A stretch of DNA of 23,649 nucleotides from RGIG5612 sp964528825 (GTDB lineage: Bacteria > Bacillota > Clostridia > Lachnospirales > Lachnospiraceae). Location of the stretch: positions 1 through 23,649 of the forward strand of contig CAZGVB010000022.1 of assembly GCA_964528825.1 (NCBI GenBank). Direction: 5' to 3'. The position numbers were made by a program, and so were the translations under genes. Shown here piece by piece: positions 15,285-23,076 of the stretch (positions are counted from its first letter, which is position 1; every line of letters begins with the position of its first letter). Below the pieces are notes generated by a model, which saw nothing but the letters and a program-made list of their open reading frames with translations, was not told the origin of the DNA and did no database searches.

Positions 15285-15293
15285 TATTGTACC
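15285..15293 (-). promoter_or_regulatory. Candidate extended -10 promoter toward holA
   Basis: The minus strand reads TGG-TACAAT, an extended -10 element (TGnTACAAT), about 200 bases upstream of holA. There is no good -35 box. Transcripts would run through the 12-bp repeat. Confidence 0.35.
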
Positions 15294-15517
15294 ACAAACA
15301 GCGTCATGCGGCAGCACTTCGTCATTGCGGGAGAACCGCCATCGAAAGCATTACTATGAGAATACATCTAATAGATTTAAGTTTATTATCTGCCTACCGC
15401 AACTTCAAAGCAACATTTCGAGTGTCACTTTGAACGTAACTAAAATGTCAGTGTTGTCTATTTCAGATCAGAATTCGGTTTGAAAAATACAATGTACTAT
15501 TCTTATTGGGAAAAAAA

Positions 15518-15526
15518 TGGTAAAAT
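15518..15526 (+). promoter_or_regulatory. Candidate extended -10 promoter of the polysaccharide operon
   Basis: TGG-TAAAAT (15518-15526) is an extended -10 element on the plus strand, about 40 bases before the first gene of the operon. The -35 region is poor. Confidence 0.4.
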
Positions 15527-15564
15527 GCCCATATCTTTATTTCCACAGGGGGTAATATATCAGC

Positions 15565-16371
15565 ATGAACGAAGAAGGCAAGAACCTTACTTCACATCCA
15601 TTTGAGATTGAGATCTCGCTATGGGAAATAGCGAGGATGCTCATAAGAAGGATACATTGGCTCATCATAGCCGGAATCGCCGCAGGTGTTATCACTTTTC
15701 TTGCGGTTACATTATTTGTCACACCGAAATATGAATCAAAAGTAAGCTTTTTCGTATTCAACAGCACAAATACATCTTCTCAGACAGGTACCGTCAACAA
15801 TGCAGATCTGCAGGCGGCGGAGAGTCTGGCAACCACATATTCCAAAATATTGGAAAGCAATACCGTGCTTGATGCCGTCATTGAAGATCTCGGCGGACAA
15901 GCTGATCTGTCACGAAAAGATCTTTCCTCAATGCTTAAAGTATCTGTAGTATCCGATACACAGCTGCTCGAGGTAGTCGTCACATCATCGGACGCCGCAT
16001 TTGCCTGCGACATCGCAAGCTCATTTGCAAATGTCGCTCCTACAGAGATCGTGCGCATCACCAAGGCGGGCGGTGCCGAGGTAGTTGACAAGCCCGAGAT
16101 CGCACAGACGAAATCATCGCCAAACAAGACCCGTGACTGTGCGGTCGGCGCATTGCTCGGCATATGCATCGCGGCGATCATCATCATTATAAAGAATCTG
16201 TCGGATACAACCATATATCTGCCGGGTGATATCACAGCAGCAACCGACGTGATAGTCATCGGCCAGATACCTACTATAGAACCCCAGAATGCAACAATCG
16301 GTTGGCAGCTTGCGGAAGGAGGTACAACAGGTCATGAAACGCGAGAAAAAGGCCCACGGTACAGCAAATGA
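15565..16371 (+). CDS. Polysaccharide chain-length/kinase adaptor (CpsC/YveK/Wzz type)
   Basis: This 268-residue membrane protein is the Gram-positive polysaccharide co-polymerase that sets chain length and activates the partner tyrosine kinase. It has a short cytoplasmic N-terminus, a first membrane helix (about residues 31-52), an extracellular Wzz-type domain and a second helix (193-212). A cytoplasmic tail follows that would dock the kinase. The sequence FVTPKYESKVSFFVF after the first helix is typical. ATG 15565 has GGGGG upstream at a rather long spacing. Its 3' end overlaps the kinase gene by 38 bases. It opens the polysaccharide operon. Confidence 0.9.
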   Translation: MNEEGKNLTSHPFEIEISLWEIARMLIRRIHWLIIAGIAAGVITFLAVTLFVTPKYESKVSFFVFNSTNTSSQTGTVNNADLQAAESLATTYSKILESNTVLDAVIEDLGGQADLSRKDLSSMLKVSVVSDTQLLEVVVTSSDAAFACDIASSFANVAPTEIVRITKAGGAEVVDKPEIAQTKSSPNKTRDCAVGALLGICIAAIIIIIKNLSDTTIYLPGDITAATDVIVIGQIPTIEPQNATIGWQLAEGGTTGHETREKGPRYSK

Positions 16372-17104
16372 ATCATCAATAGTAAACCGCAAAAAGCTGC
16401 TGAACAACGATACGCCCTTTGCGATCAGAGAGGCTTATGTAAAGCTGCGTACGAACATGATGTTCTGCATGACTGCAGACAGGTCACGTCCGTGCAAGAC
16501 CTTTGCAGTCACATCATGCAAGCCGCATGAGGGCAAGAGCCTTACCTCTGCCAACATAGCCATCAGCTTTGCTATGCTCGGCAAGAAGGTCATACTCATA
16601 GACGCGGACATGAGAATGCCTACTCAGCAGCGACTGTGGAAGATTGGCAATTCCAACGGCCTATGCGACCATCTTGTAAAAAGATCCAAGATAGAGCTTG
16701 CAAAGGTCAGGGATCTGCCTCTCGGCATTGTAAGCTCCGGTACCATCCCTCCGAATCCTTCTGAGCTGCTCTCCTCTGAGAGAATGATGCGATTTGTTGA
16801 GGAATGTGCCGATGTAAGCGACTATGTCATCATAGACACTCCGCCTATCAATACCGTAGCCGATGCGCAGATAATATCCACATTCGTCGACGGTATCGTG
16901 CTTGTTACCAGATCCGGTCAGACCACCTCGAGGGAGCTTACCTCAGCCATAGATACTCTGCGCAGGGCATCCGGCAATCTGTGCGGGGTAGTCTTAAATG
17001 ACCTCAACATGAAGTCGGCAAAGAGCGCATACAAATACAAATACGGCGAAGAATACGGCTACGGATACGGATATTCATATTCAAGCACGCATGACGGCGA
17101 GTAA
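16334..17104 (+). CDS. Bacterial tyrosine kinase of polysaccharide synthesis (CpsD/YwqD type)
   Basis: BY-kinases autophosphorylate on a C-terminal tyrosine cluster and control polymer export and chain length with their CpsC partner. The 256-residue protein has Walker A SCKPHEGKS (residues 61-69), Walker A' ILIDADMR (87-94) and Walker B YVIIDTPP. Residues 233-246 form a tyrosine/glycine-rich cluster (YKYKYGEEYGYGYGYSY). ATG 16334 is set by AGGAGGT ten bases upstream, inside the end of the cpsC-like gene. Its stop overlaps the next gene as TAATG. All catalytic elements are present. Confidence 0.93.
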   Translation: MKREKKAHGTANESSIVNRKKLLNNDTPFAIREAYVKLRTNMMFCMTADRSRPCKTFAVTSCKPHEGKSLTSANIAISFAMLGKKVILIDADMRMPTQQRLWKIGNSNGLCDHLVKRSKIELAKVRDLPLGIVSSGTIPPNPSELLSSERMMRFVEECADVSDYVIIDTPPINTVADAQIISTFVDGIVLVTRSGQTTSRELTSAIDTLRRASGNLCGVVLNDLNMKSAKSAYKYKYGEEYGYGYGYSYSSTHDGE

Positions 17105-17760
17105 TGATGAAGATCGACCTTACTCTTGATTATCATTCACATATATTGCCGGGCTGCGACCACGGAAGCGACGGTCTTGCAACATCCTTAAAGCAGGTAG
17201 AGATGGCAAGGGACGCGGGCATACGCACAATCTGTGCCACGTCTCATTTCTACCCTGATAAGGATACTGCAGACTCATTTCTCAAAAGAAGAAATAAAGC
17301 GGCTCTTCTCTTAAAGAGTCATCTTCCGGAGGGCGCACCAAGGGTGCTTCTGGGCGCCGAGGTACTCATATGTGCGGGTATGGAAAGGTATCCTGAAGAC
17401 CTGAGGCGCCTCTGTCTTGAAGGTACCAATCAGCTGCTGCTTGAGCTGCCTTTCTATGAATGGCCCGAGTCTATATGGGATACTCTGCTCTCCTTATGTG
17501 AAGACCAAGACGAAATAGAGATAGTCATCGCTCATGCGAACAGATATCCTGCGGAAAATATCATGAAGCTTGTAAATATCGGCGTGCCGTTACAATTGAA
17601 CACGGAATGCCTTATGAGCCCTTTTCACAGAGGCATATATATGTCATGGATAAAGAAAGGCTATGTAAGCTATCTCGGAAGTGACATTCATATGTTGGGA
17701 AACGGATATAAAGAATGGACAAAATGCAAAAAACTGTTAAAGGAACAAGGGGGAAGATAA
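17104..17760 (+). CDS. PHP-type tyrosine phosphatase (CpsB/YwqE type)
   Basis: These manganese-dependent phosphatases remove phosphate from the BY-kinase tyrosine cluster. The 218-residue protein has the metal-binding start HSHILPGCDHG (family form HxHxLPGxDDG, here with His in place of the second Asp), a Glu in GAEVLI, IAHANRYP and SDIHM near the end. It is somewhat shorter than the usual ~240-255 residues. Two adjacent ATG codons (17104, 17107) are possible starts; the first overlaps the kinase stop. The kinase-before-phosphatase order differs from the cpsBCD order of streptococci. Kinase and phosphatase in one operon imply a phosphorylation cycle. Confidence 0.88.
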   Translation: MMKIDLTLDYHSHILPGCDHGSDGLATSLKQVEMARDAGIRTICATSHFYPDKDTADSFLKRRNKAALLLKSHLPEGAPRVLLGAEVLICAGMERYPEDLRRLCLEGTNQLLLELPFYEWPESIWDTLLSLCEDQDEIEIVIAHANRYPAENIMKLVNIGVPLQLNTECLMSPFHRGIYMSWIKKGYVSYLGSDIHMLGNGYKEWTKCKKLLKEQGGR

Positions 17761-17762
17761 AC

Positions 17763-19886
17763 TTGACAGAAGAGCATTTTAAGAGCAGCAATACCGGCAG
17801 CGACAGTGACGATAATAGCACCGCTCGCTATATTAGCGACGACAAAAATCCGTCAGATGAGCAATATATCCCCAAAAAATCCGCAAAAAAAGCGGCGAGA
17901 TCATCCTTTGCAACGAAAGGCGGCCAAGGGCGTCTTTTCAGTGCCACGATCCTTTTGATCATCTACGATATCATCATATCGGTCTTTTCCTACTTCGCCG
18001 CGCTATGGCTCAGATTCGACTGTCAATATACTCATATTCCACATGATTATCTCAGTGCATGGCTTGGATTTACACCTATATATGCCGCCGTATGCTTTTT
18101 GGTATTCTTTTTATTTAAGCTTTACCATAGTATATGGCGTTTTGCGAGCTTCGTGGAGCTCAAGCGGACCGTGCTTGCCTGCGCCATCTGCGGCATCATC
18201 CATACCATAGGCATATCGATATTCTTCGATATTATGCCTATGTCATATTATATCGGCGGAATTACGATGCAATTTTTCTTTTGCGCTGCCGTCAGGTTCG
18301 CATACAGATTCATCCTGTTGGAGCGAAAGCGCATAAACAAAAAGAGAGACCCGCGTGACCTGGGACGCGTCATGCTGATAGGCGCAGGTTCCGCAGGACG
18401 TATGCTGCTGCGTGATATCCAGAATTCAAAGGCCATCGGTGAGCAGGTATGCTGCATCATAGATGACAACAAGAATAAATGGGGACGAACAATGGACGGC
18501 ATCCCCGTAGTCGGCGGAAGAGACGTCATACTCTTAAATGCCGAAAAATATCACATTGATAAGATATATTTTGCCATTCCGAGCGCCACTGCCGAGCAAA
18601 AACGTGATCTTCTCGATATCTGTAAGGAGACCAACTGTGAGCTGAAGACTCTGCCGGGTATATACCAGCTTATAAGGGACAAGGTATCCGCAAATATGCT
18701 CCGCGATGTATCTATAGCAGATCTTCTCGGCAGAAAACAGGTCAGCCCCGACATGAAGGAGGTATATGATTATATCTCCGGCAAGGTCGTACTGGTCACG
18801 GGCGGCGGCGGATCCATCGGCAGCGAGCTGTGCAGGCAGATAGCAGCTCACGATCCGAAACAGCTCATAATATTCGATATTTATGAAAATAATGCATATG
18901 CCATACAACTGGAGCTGCGGGAGAGATACCCCGATCTCGACCTCGTCGTGCTCATCGGATCGGTAAGAGACAGCCGCAGAGTCGATCAGGTATTTACCAA
19001 ATACAAGCCCGACATAGTCTACCATGCCGCTGCTCACAAGCATGTGCCGCTCATGGAGGAAAGCCCATGCGAGGCTGTGAAAAATAATGCCATAGGCACA
19101 TATAAGACCGCATATGCCGCTATGGTGAACGGTGTGAGCCGTTTTGTACTCATATCCACCGATAAGGCCGTCAATCCCACGAATATCATGGGTGCCTCCA
19201 AGCGCCTGTGTGAGATGATCATTCAGACCTTTGACGAAAAGATACGTGACGGCAATGCGGCAGATCTGCTTCCGCTCTACTCTCATGCGGCAGACGAGAG
19301 TGAGGAAACATTGATCCATTCAAAGGTGCTTAAAAGTACCAAGACAGAATATGTCGCCGTGCGCTTCGGCAATGTTCTCGGCAGCAACGGCTCCGTTGTG
19401 CCTATCTTCAAGGCGCAGATAGAAAAAGGCGGACCCGTGACCGTGACTCATCCCGACATTACACGTTATTTCATGACCATCCCTGAGGCGACCTCACTTG
19501 TATTGCTCGCAGGTGTATTCGCAAACGGCGGAGAGATATTGGTACTTGATATGGGACAGCCTGTCAAGATAGATACTCTTGCACGCAATATGATCCGATT
19601 ATCGGGACTGCGTCCGGATATAGATATAAAGATCGAATATACCGGCCTTCGTCCCGGCGAGAAGCTGTATGAAGAAAAGCTCATGGAGGAGGAAGGGCTC
19701 AAGTCTACTCCGAACAAGCTGATTCATATCGGCAGCCCGATCTCCTTTGACAAGGATGCCTTTCTCCGTGAGCTGCATAGTCTCATGGAAGCCGCATATT
19801 CAGGCAAAGAGGATGAGCTGCGGACATTGATGGCCAAGATCGTCACGACCTACAAGCCGGCAGAAGATCGGAACAGATCCTTATAG
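17763..19886 (+). CDS. Membrane nucleotide-sugar 4,6-dehydratase (CapD/WbpM/PglF type)
   Basis: Such proteins convert UDP-GlcNAc to a 4-keto-6-deoxy sugar, the first step to sugars such as bacillosamine or FucNAc. The 707-residue protein has a charged N-terminus, four membrane helices (about 60-190), a first Rossmann domain (LIGAGSAGRM near 205) and a C-terminal SDR domain. The SDR domain carries TGGGGSIGSE at 346-355, STDKAVNPTN and MGASK, where Met replaces the usual catalytic Tyr as in WbpM. TTG 17763 is chosen because GGGGGAAG lies seven bases upstream; ATGs at 17715 and 17724 sit inside the previous gene. A 25-residue insertion (nt 19240-19340) precedes VRFGNVLGS. Product sugar unknown. 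Confidence 0.92.
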   Translation: MTEEHFKSSNTGSDSDDNSTARYISDDKNPSDEQYIPKKSAKKAARSSFATKGGQGRLFSATILLIIYDIIISVFSYFAALWLRFDCQYTHIPHDYLSAWLGFTPIYAAVCFLVFFLFKLYHSIWRFASFVELKRTVLACAICGIIHTIGISIFFDIMPMSYYIGGITMQFFFCAAVRFAYRFILLERKRINKKRDPRDLGRVMLIGAGSAGRMLLRDIQNSKAIGEQVCCIIDDNKNKWGRTMDGIPVVGGRDVILLNAEKYHIDKIYFAIPSATAEQKRDLLDICKETNCELKTLPGIYQLIRDKVSANMLRDVSIADLLGRKQVSPDMKEVYDYISGKVVLVTGGGGSIGSELCRQIAAHDPKQLIIFDIYENNAYAIQLELRERYPDLDLVVLIGSVRDSRRVDQVFTKYKPDIVYHAAAHKHVPLMEESPCEAVKNNAIGTYKTAYAAMVNGVSRFVLISTDKAVNPTNIMGASKRLCEMIIQTFDEKIRDGNAADLLPLYSHAADESEETLIHSKVLKSTKTEYVAVRFGNVLGSNGSVVPIFKAQIEKGGPVTVTHPDITRYFMTIPEATSLVLLAGVFANGGEILVLDMGQPVKIDTLARNMIRLSGLRPDIDIKIEYTGLRPGEKLYEEKLMEEEGLKSTPNKLIHIGSPISFDKDAFLRELHSLMEAAYSGKEDELRTLMAKIVTTYKPAEDRNRSL

Positions 19887-20797
19887 TCTGCGGCGGCAAG
19901 GATGCCAAATGCCAACACCGCGATCGTGCATATAATGGTGATCGGGTTCAGCAGACTCGTATCTCTCAAAAATACGATTCCGATGATGACCGCCCATGCT
20001 GAATAGGACACATTCAATGCCATTGCCTTCGACGCACCGATCTTGCTTATAGCCTTGTAGTAGAACAGGTACGAAACTGTTGCAAATAATGCGGCAATGG
20101 CAATAATCGGAAGGAGCCAGCCCGTTCCTTTAAACAGAGACACAGTAAAGCCCCAGCCCTTGAGAACCGGCAAGAGAATGATGCCATATACAAGCGCGGA
20201 TGTGCTCTGGCGGATCTGAAGAGCGATCTCATCTGTGACTGCCTCGTCCTGAACACTCTTTGCTATGATCACAGCCTCGATGCCCCAACCAAATGCGCAC
20301 ATCAATGTGCCGACAAGACCCAACGCGAAGTTGTTAATATTTATCTCAGGGCTATAGGAAAGTCCATAGACGCCAAATAAGCTGAGGATAAGGAATACCC
20401 AGCGATACCATTGCATTTTCTCTTTTAAAAAGAAATATGCCAGGACTGCACCGATGGCAGGAAAAACAGCGCTGGCTACAGCACCGATAGATGCACCCAT
20501 ATTTGCCACCGAAAGCACATAGCCTGTCATGCCGACAGGGCCACCGATGATGGCAGCTAATGCGACAAATCTCCCGCTTTTTGTTTTAAGAGCCTTTACC
20601 ACGCCGGGCAGATTGCCCCTGATACCATTATAAGCACATGCCCAAATGGCAGAAAACAGATCATGCAAAAATGTAGATACGAAAGGAGCAAGAAAAACGG
20701 CCTGTTCGGTACTCACAAACGGTGTCATGGTCAATGCTATCCCCAGAACTATCGTCTCGATAGCCCAGGTGATACCTGCGATCACTCCTGCAAGCAT
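19850..20797 (-). CDS. licB: DMT-family transporter, probable choline permease
   Basis: This 315-residue protein has about ten membrane helices in two EamA-like halves, the fold of the drug/metabolite transporter family to which LicB belongs. Its place directly after a choline kinase gene makes choline uptake the likely role. ATG 20797 has GGGGG about nine bases upstream, overlapping the end of licA, which ends 15 bases earlier. Its last 37 bases overlap the end of the convergent dehydratase gene. Ordinary DMT export of another metabolite is the alternative. Confidence 0.85.
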   Translation of the reverse strand: MLAGVIAGITWAIETIVLGIALTMTPFVSTEQAVFLAPFVSTFLHDLFSAIWACAYNGIRGNLPGVVKALKTKSGRFVALAAIIGGPVGMTGYVLSVANMGASIGAVASAVFPAIGAVLAYFFLKEKMQWYRWVFLILSLFGVYGLSYSPEININNFALGLVGTLMCAFGWGIEAVIIAKSVQDEAVTDEIALQIRQSTSALVYGIILLPVLKGWGFTVSLFKGTGWLLPIIAIAALFATVSYLFYYKAISKIGASKAMALNVSYSAWAVIIGIVFLRDTSLLNPITIICTIAVLAFGILAAADYKDLFRSSAGL

Positions 20798-20812
20798 TGT
20801 TTCAATCCCCCT

Positions 20813-21736
20813 TTAGTTCAGTTTCCTGTAAATCTCGATATTGTTCTTAAGACGCGTATATCTCGCATCGGCATATTCCTGCATGAAGTCACCGTCAAAC
20901 GGAACCCGTGTCAGCCCCCAAAGTGTCCACAGGTAGTCAACATACAGCTTGGCCGCTATGAAACGCTTCTTTTCTTCTACTCCGGCCTTTCTGCCCTCAA
21001 AGCCGTAGTAAGCATTTAATAATTCATCATCTTCATCAGCTCCGTATCCTGCTTCTATAGACAGACAGGACAGATCCCACATGGCTTCATTCATGCCGCT
21101 GTATTCCCAGTCAATGAGATACAGTCTGCCATGACCGTCCAGCACCCAATTGGCTATGAGCGAATCATTATGGCACGGCACTCTGGCTGCCTTGCCGTCC
21201 TTATCGACCGCGGCCTTGATGTCCATGACAGATTGTTTCACGGCTTCATAATCGTCATAGAGGGCCACTCCATCTTCCATGATGATCTTCTCATAGAGTG
21301 TTGCCATCTCAAAGACCTCGAATCTGACGCCTGTATCGACACCACAGGTATGGAGCCTGTGAAATATTTCGGCAGCCTGGCGAAGATTTTCACTTTTCTT
21401 TATTACCTCTTCATTCATCGGCTGCGGATCATGGATGAATTCCATGACCTTACGGCCGTCATCTGCAAAATAAAGCAGCTTAGAGTCAATTCCCAGATCG
21501 CATGCGAGCTTTGTACTCTTTCTCTCATCCATGCGATCGATCATCTCCTGCGTGCCCTCACCCGGGATACGAACCAGATATTCACGCCCGTCTCCTCTCG
21601 TGATCTTATAAGAACGATTCGTCATGCCTCCGAGGCGTTCGATGTCTTTCCAGCTGTCATCGCCGAATACAAGCCCTATCAGCTCATGCAGCTTGGGAAT
21701 GTCACCCGGTTCGATCTTTCTAACTAAATCCGTCAT
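20813..21736 (-). CDS. licA: Choline kinase (LicA-type phosphotransferase)
   Basis: LicA phosphorylates choline with ATP to phosphocholine. The 307-residue protein has an N-lobe with LGGMTNRSYKI near residue 35 and EYLVRIPGEGT (52-62), the catalytic HND (189-191) in PCHNDSLIANW, and the magnesium-binding IDWEYSGMNEAMWDLS (208-223). All residues expected for the choline/ethanolamine kinase family are present. ATG 21736 has GGGAG eight bases upstream. It follows licC after 99 bases and precedes licB by 15. Ethanolamine or another amino alcohol as substrate cannot be excluded, but the licC and licB neighbours favour choline. Confidence 0.92.
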   Translation of the reverse strand: MTDLVRKIEPGDIPKLHELIGLVFGDDSWKDIERLGGMTNRSYKITRGDGREYLVRIPGEGTQEMIDRMDERKSTKLACDLGIDSKLLYFADDGRKVMEFIHDPQPMNEEVIKKSENLRQAAEIFHRLHTCGVDTGVRFEVFEMATLYEKIIMEDGVALYDDYEAVKQSVMDIKAAVDKDGKAARVPCHNDSLIANWVLDGHGRLYLIDWEYSGMNEAMWDLSCLSIEAGYGADEDDELLNAYYGFEGRKAGVEEKKRFIAAKLYVDYLWTLWGLTRVPFDGDFMQEYADARYTRLKNNIEIYRKLN

Positions 21737-21835
21737 TTTTTCATTCTCCCTTTTTCATAGGTCATTTGACACTATCTTTACCTGTTTCAAATATCTACAG
21801 ATGCGAAAACCCTCGGACTTGCGCAGACTGCAGGC

Positions 21836-22723
21836 CTATATGTGAGATAAGAGGTCTGCAGACCTTTGGAGCTTTTCCGCTGCATATTGATACAGATAAT
21901 GTCCCTTGGGGCAATCGAATTCAAAGCCTGCCGACTCTGTGGTAAGGCTTTTCAATGTCTTTATATTTTTGATCTCTTCCTCTTTGACATTCAGCTCATG
22001 TGCCACGACCTTCAGAATCGTCGATCTTGTATCTGTTATATAGGATGGATCAAAGCTTCTTAACTCGTCTATGGTATCGAACTCATAGATCACTCCGGGT
22101 TCATACCTTCTGATACGCATCTTGAGAGTGTCAAGATGTGCCATGAAGATACTCTCCCACAGCTTATCTGCCGTCTCCGGCAGATCGTACTCTGCAGATA
22201 GGATGGACAGAAACCGCTGCGAGAACTCGCAGCTCCAGAAGGTATGTCCCATCATATACCAGGAGTTCTCACCTCCGACAGTCACAGAATCGATATATCC
22301 GTCCGAATCTTCCTTCATACACCACTCCGGTGTATGCCCGTTTGCAAATTCCGCGGCATAGTAAGACTCATCCACCTCCGGTTCAAATGGATTCTTTGCG
22401 AAATAATTGTCCGATGAGCAGACATAGCTGTTTCCCAATATATCTCTGACAGCCCATATGCTCGCGTTATTATTTCTTGTCAGATAATCCGGGTTGTGGA
22501 TCAGATTCACTCCGTACTTATTGCTCAGGTATTCAAATTGCTCTGCCTTATACCCGGTCACGATATAGATCTCCGGAATACCCGCTGCCTTCAATTGCTC
22601 AATCTGACGTTCGATCAGGACCTCACCCTTGACCACTGTCATGGCTTTATGCTTTTCAAATGAAAGCGGTGCGAACCTTGAGCTGGTCCCCGCCGCCATT
22701 ATAATCGCGTTATCTACTTTCAA
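21836..22723 (-). CDS. licC: CTP:phosphocholine cytidylyltransferase with C-terminal extension
   Basis: LicC joins phosphocholine to CTP, giving CDP-choline. The 295-residue protein has the nucleotidyltransferase start IIMAAGTSSRFAPLS (residues 7-21) with HKAM after it, VCSSDNYF (the metal-binding Asp) near 101-108, and a conserved region ending YEFDTIDELRSFD near residue 225. That is about where ordinary LicC proteins stop. A further ~60 residues follow (234-295) and look like the beginning of a choline-kinase N-lobe. TTG 22723 is preferred to TTG 22747 because AGAGGAAG lies six bases upstream and the protein then starts directly at the domain. It is the first gene of the lic operon. Confidence 0.88.
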   Translation of the reverse strand: MKVDNAIIMAAGTSSRFAPLSFEKHKAMTVVKGEVLIERQIEQLKAAGIPEIYIVTGYKAEQFEYLSNKYGVNLIHNPDYLTRNNNASIWAVRDILGNSYVCSSDNYFAKNPFEPEVDESYYAAEFANGHTPEWCMKEDSDGYIDSVTVGGENSWYMMGHTFWSCEFSQRFLSILSAEYDLPETADKLWESIFMAHLDTLKMRIRRYEPGVIYEFDTIDELRSFDPSYITDTRSTILKVVAHELNVKEEEIKNIKTLKSLTTESAGFEFDCPKGHYLYQYAAEKLQRSADLLSHI

Positions 22724-22769
22724 GACATTCTTCCTCTGCTTTAGCAAGAGTTTTTCTTTGTATTCTCAT
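22710..22769 (-). CDS. Possible 19-codon upstream ORF overlapping the licC start
   Basis: An ATG at 22769 in the licC leader opens a 19-codon frame (MRIQRKTLAKAEEECLESR) in a different phase from licC and ends 14 bases inside it. There is no strong ribosome binding site before it. It might modulate initiation of licC, or be chance. Confidence 0.15.
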   Translation of the reverse strand: MRIQRKTLAKAEEECLESR

Positions 22770-22796
22770 TTTCTTGGTTTCTTTACTTGTAAGCTG

Positions 22797-22825
22797 ATTA
22801 TAAAAGATGTCTTTGCGAACATCAA
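22797..22825 (-). promoter_or_regulatory. Predicted sigma-A promoter of the lic operon
   Basis: The minus strand has TTGATG (22825-22820), a 17-base spacer and a perfect -10 TATAAT (22802-22797). The start would lie near 22790, with a leader of about 65 bases before the TTG of licC. Confidence 0.7.
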
Positions 22826-22856
22826 CAGCATTAATTCTGACCGCCTCAATTTTATA

Positions 22857-22885
22857 TTACCGATTTTTATGGATTATGGTATATT
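22857..22885 (+). promoter_or_regulatory. Candidate promoter for the right-end remnants
   Basis: TTACCG (22857-22862), a 17-base spacer and TATATT (22880-22885), preceded by TGG to give an extended -10. It points into the decayed sigma-like frame. Confidence 0.4.
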
Positions 22886-22932
22886 GTAGATAGCTATATT
22901 TCTTTATTGAAAGCGAGGTCAGGCCAAGTTAA

Positions 22933-23076
22933 GGATACGCTTACAGAAAATATTATTACTTACGATCAACCGCTCACTTTTTCGAATCAGGATTGACTGA
23001 AAGAGCAGCCGCGGAAAAACTATATCGTTTAAATAAACAGCTTTACAAGATGTTAGGAGGTGAAGTGCATGAGTAA
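22933..23076 (+). pseudogene. C-terminal remnant of a sigma-70-like (region 4) protein
   Basis: A 47-codon open frame without a start runs from just after an in-frame TAA to a TAA at 23074-23076. The residues (YRKYYYLRST, then GLTERAAAEKLYRLNKQLYK) look like the helix-turn-helix end of a sigma factor of the kind found in Clostridia. The N-terminal part is absent upstream, so this is a decayed fragment. It overlaps the next start as ATGAGTAA. The family call is from pattern memory and is moderate at best. Confidence 0.4.

Larger units (their letters stand above)
15085..15564. other. Divergent intergenic region between holA and the polysaccharide operon
   Basis: This 480-base stretch contains no recognised gene apart from the possible 45-codon ORF (15081-15218). 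It holds a 12-bp tandem repeat (15152-15223), a candidate extended -10 promoter for holA (15285-15293, minus) and one for the polysaccharide operon (15518-15526, plus). Bases 15300-15480 show no clear structure beyond a tiny GCGG/CCGC stem near 15328. Confidence 0.6.
22724..23068. other. Divergent region between licC and the right-end remnants
   Basis: A 345-base stretch with a strong minus-strand promoter for lic (22797-22825), a plus-strand candidate promoter (22857-22885) and an AT-rich centre. From 22933 it carries the end of a decayed plus-strand gene. No intact gene was seen. Confidence 0.6.

Noticed and set aside
14953..15483. A plus-strand frame across the 12-bp repeat encoding a Ser/Leu/Asn repeat peptide.
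   Set aside because: It begins inside holA on the opposite strand and lacks a ribosome binding site. The minus-strand frame overlapping the holA start is the better candidate.
18534..19319. A 261-codon minus-strand frame opposite the dehydratase gene.
   Set aside because: It is the complementary frame of the SDR domain; no motif or start signal supports it.
21852..21865. A 14-bp perfect palindrome AGGTCTGCAGACCT near the end of licC.
   Set aside because: It lies within coding sequence, has no loop for a hairpin of note and no regulatory context; probably chance.
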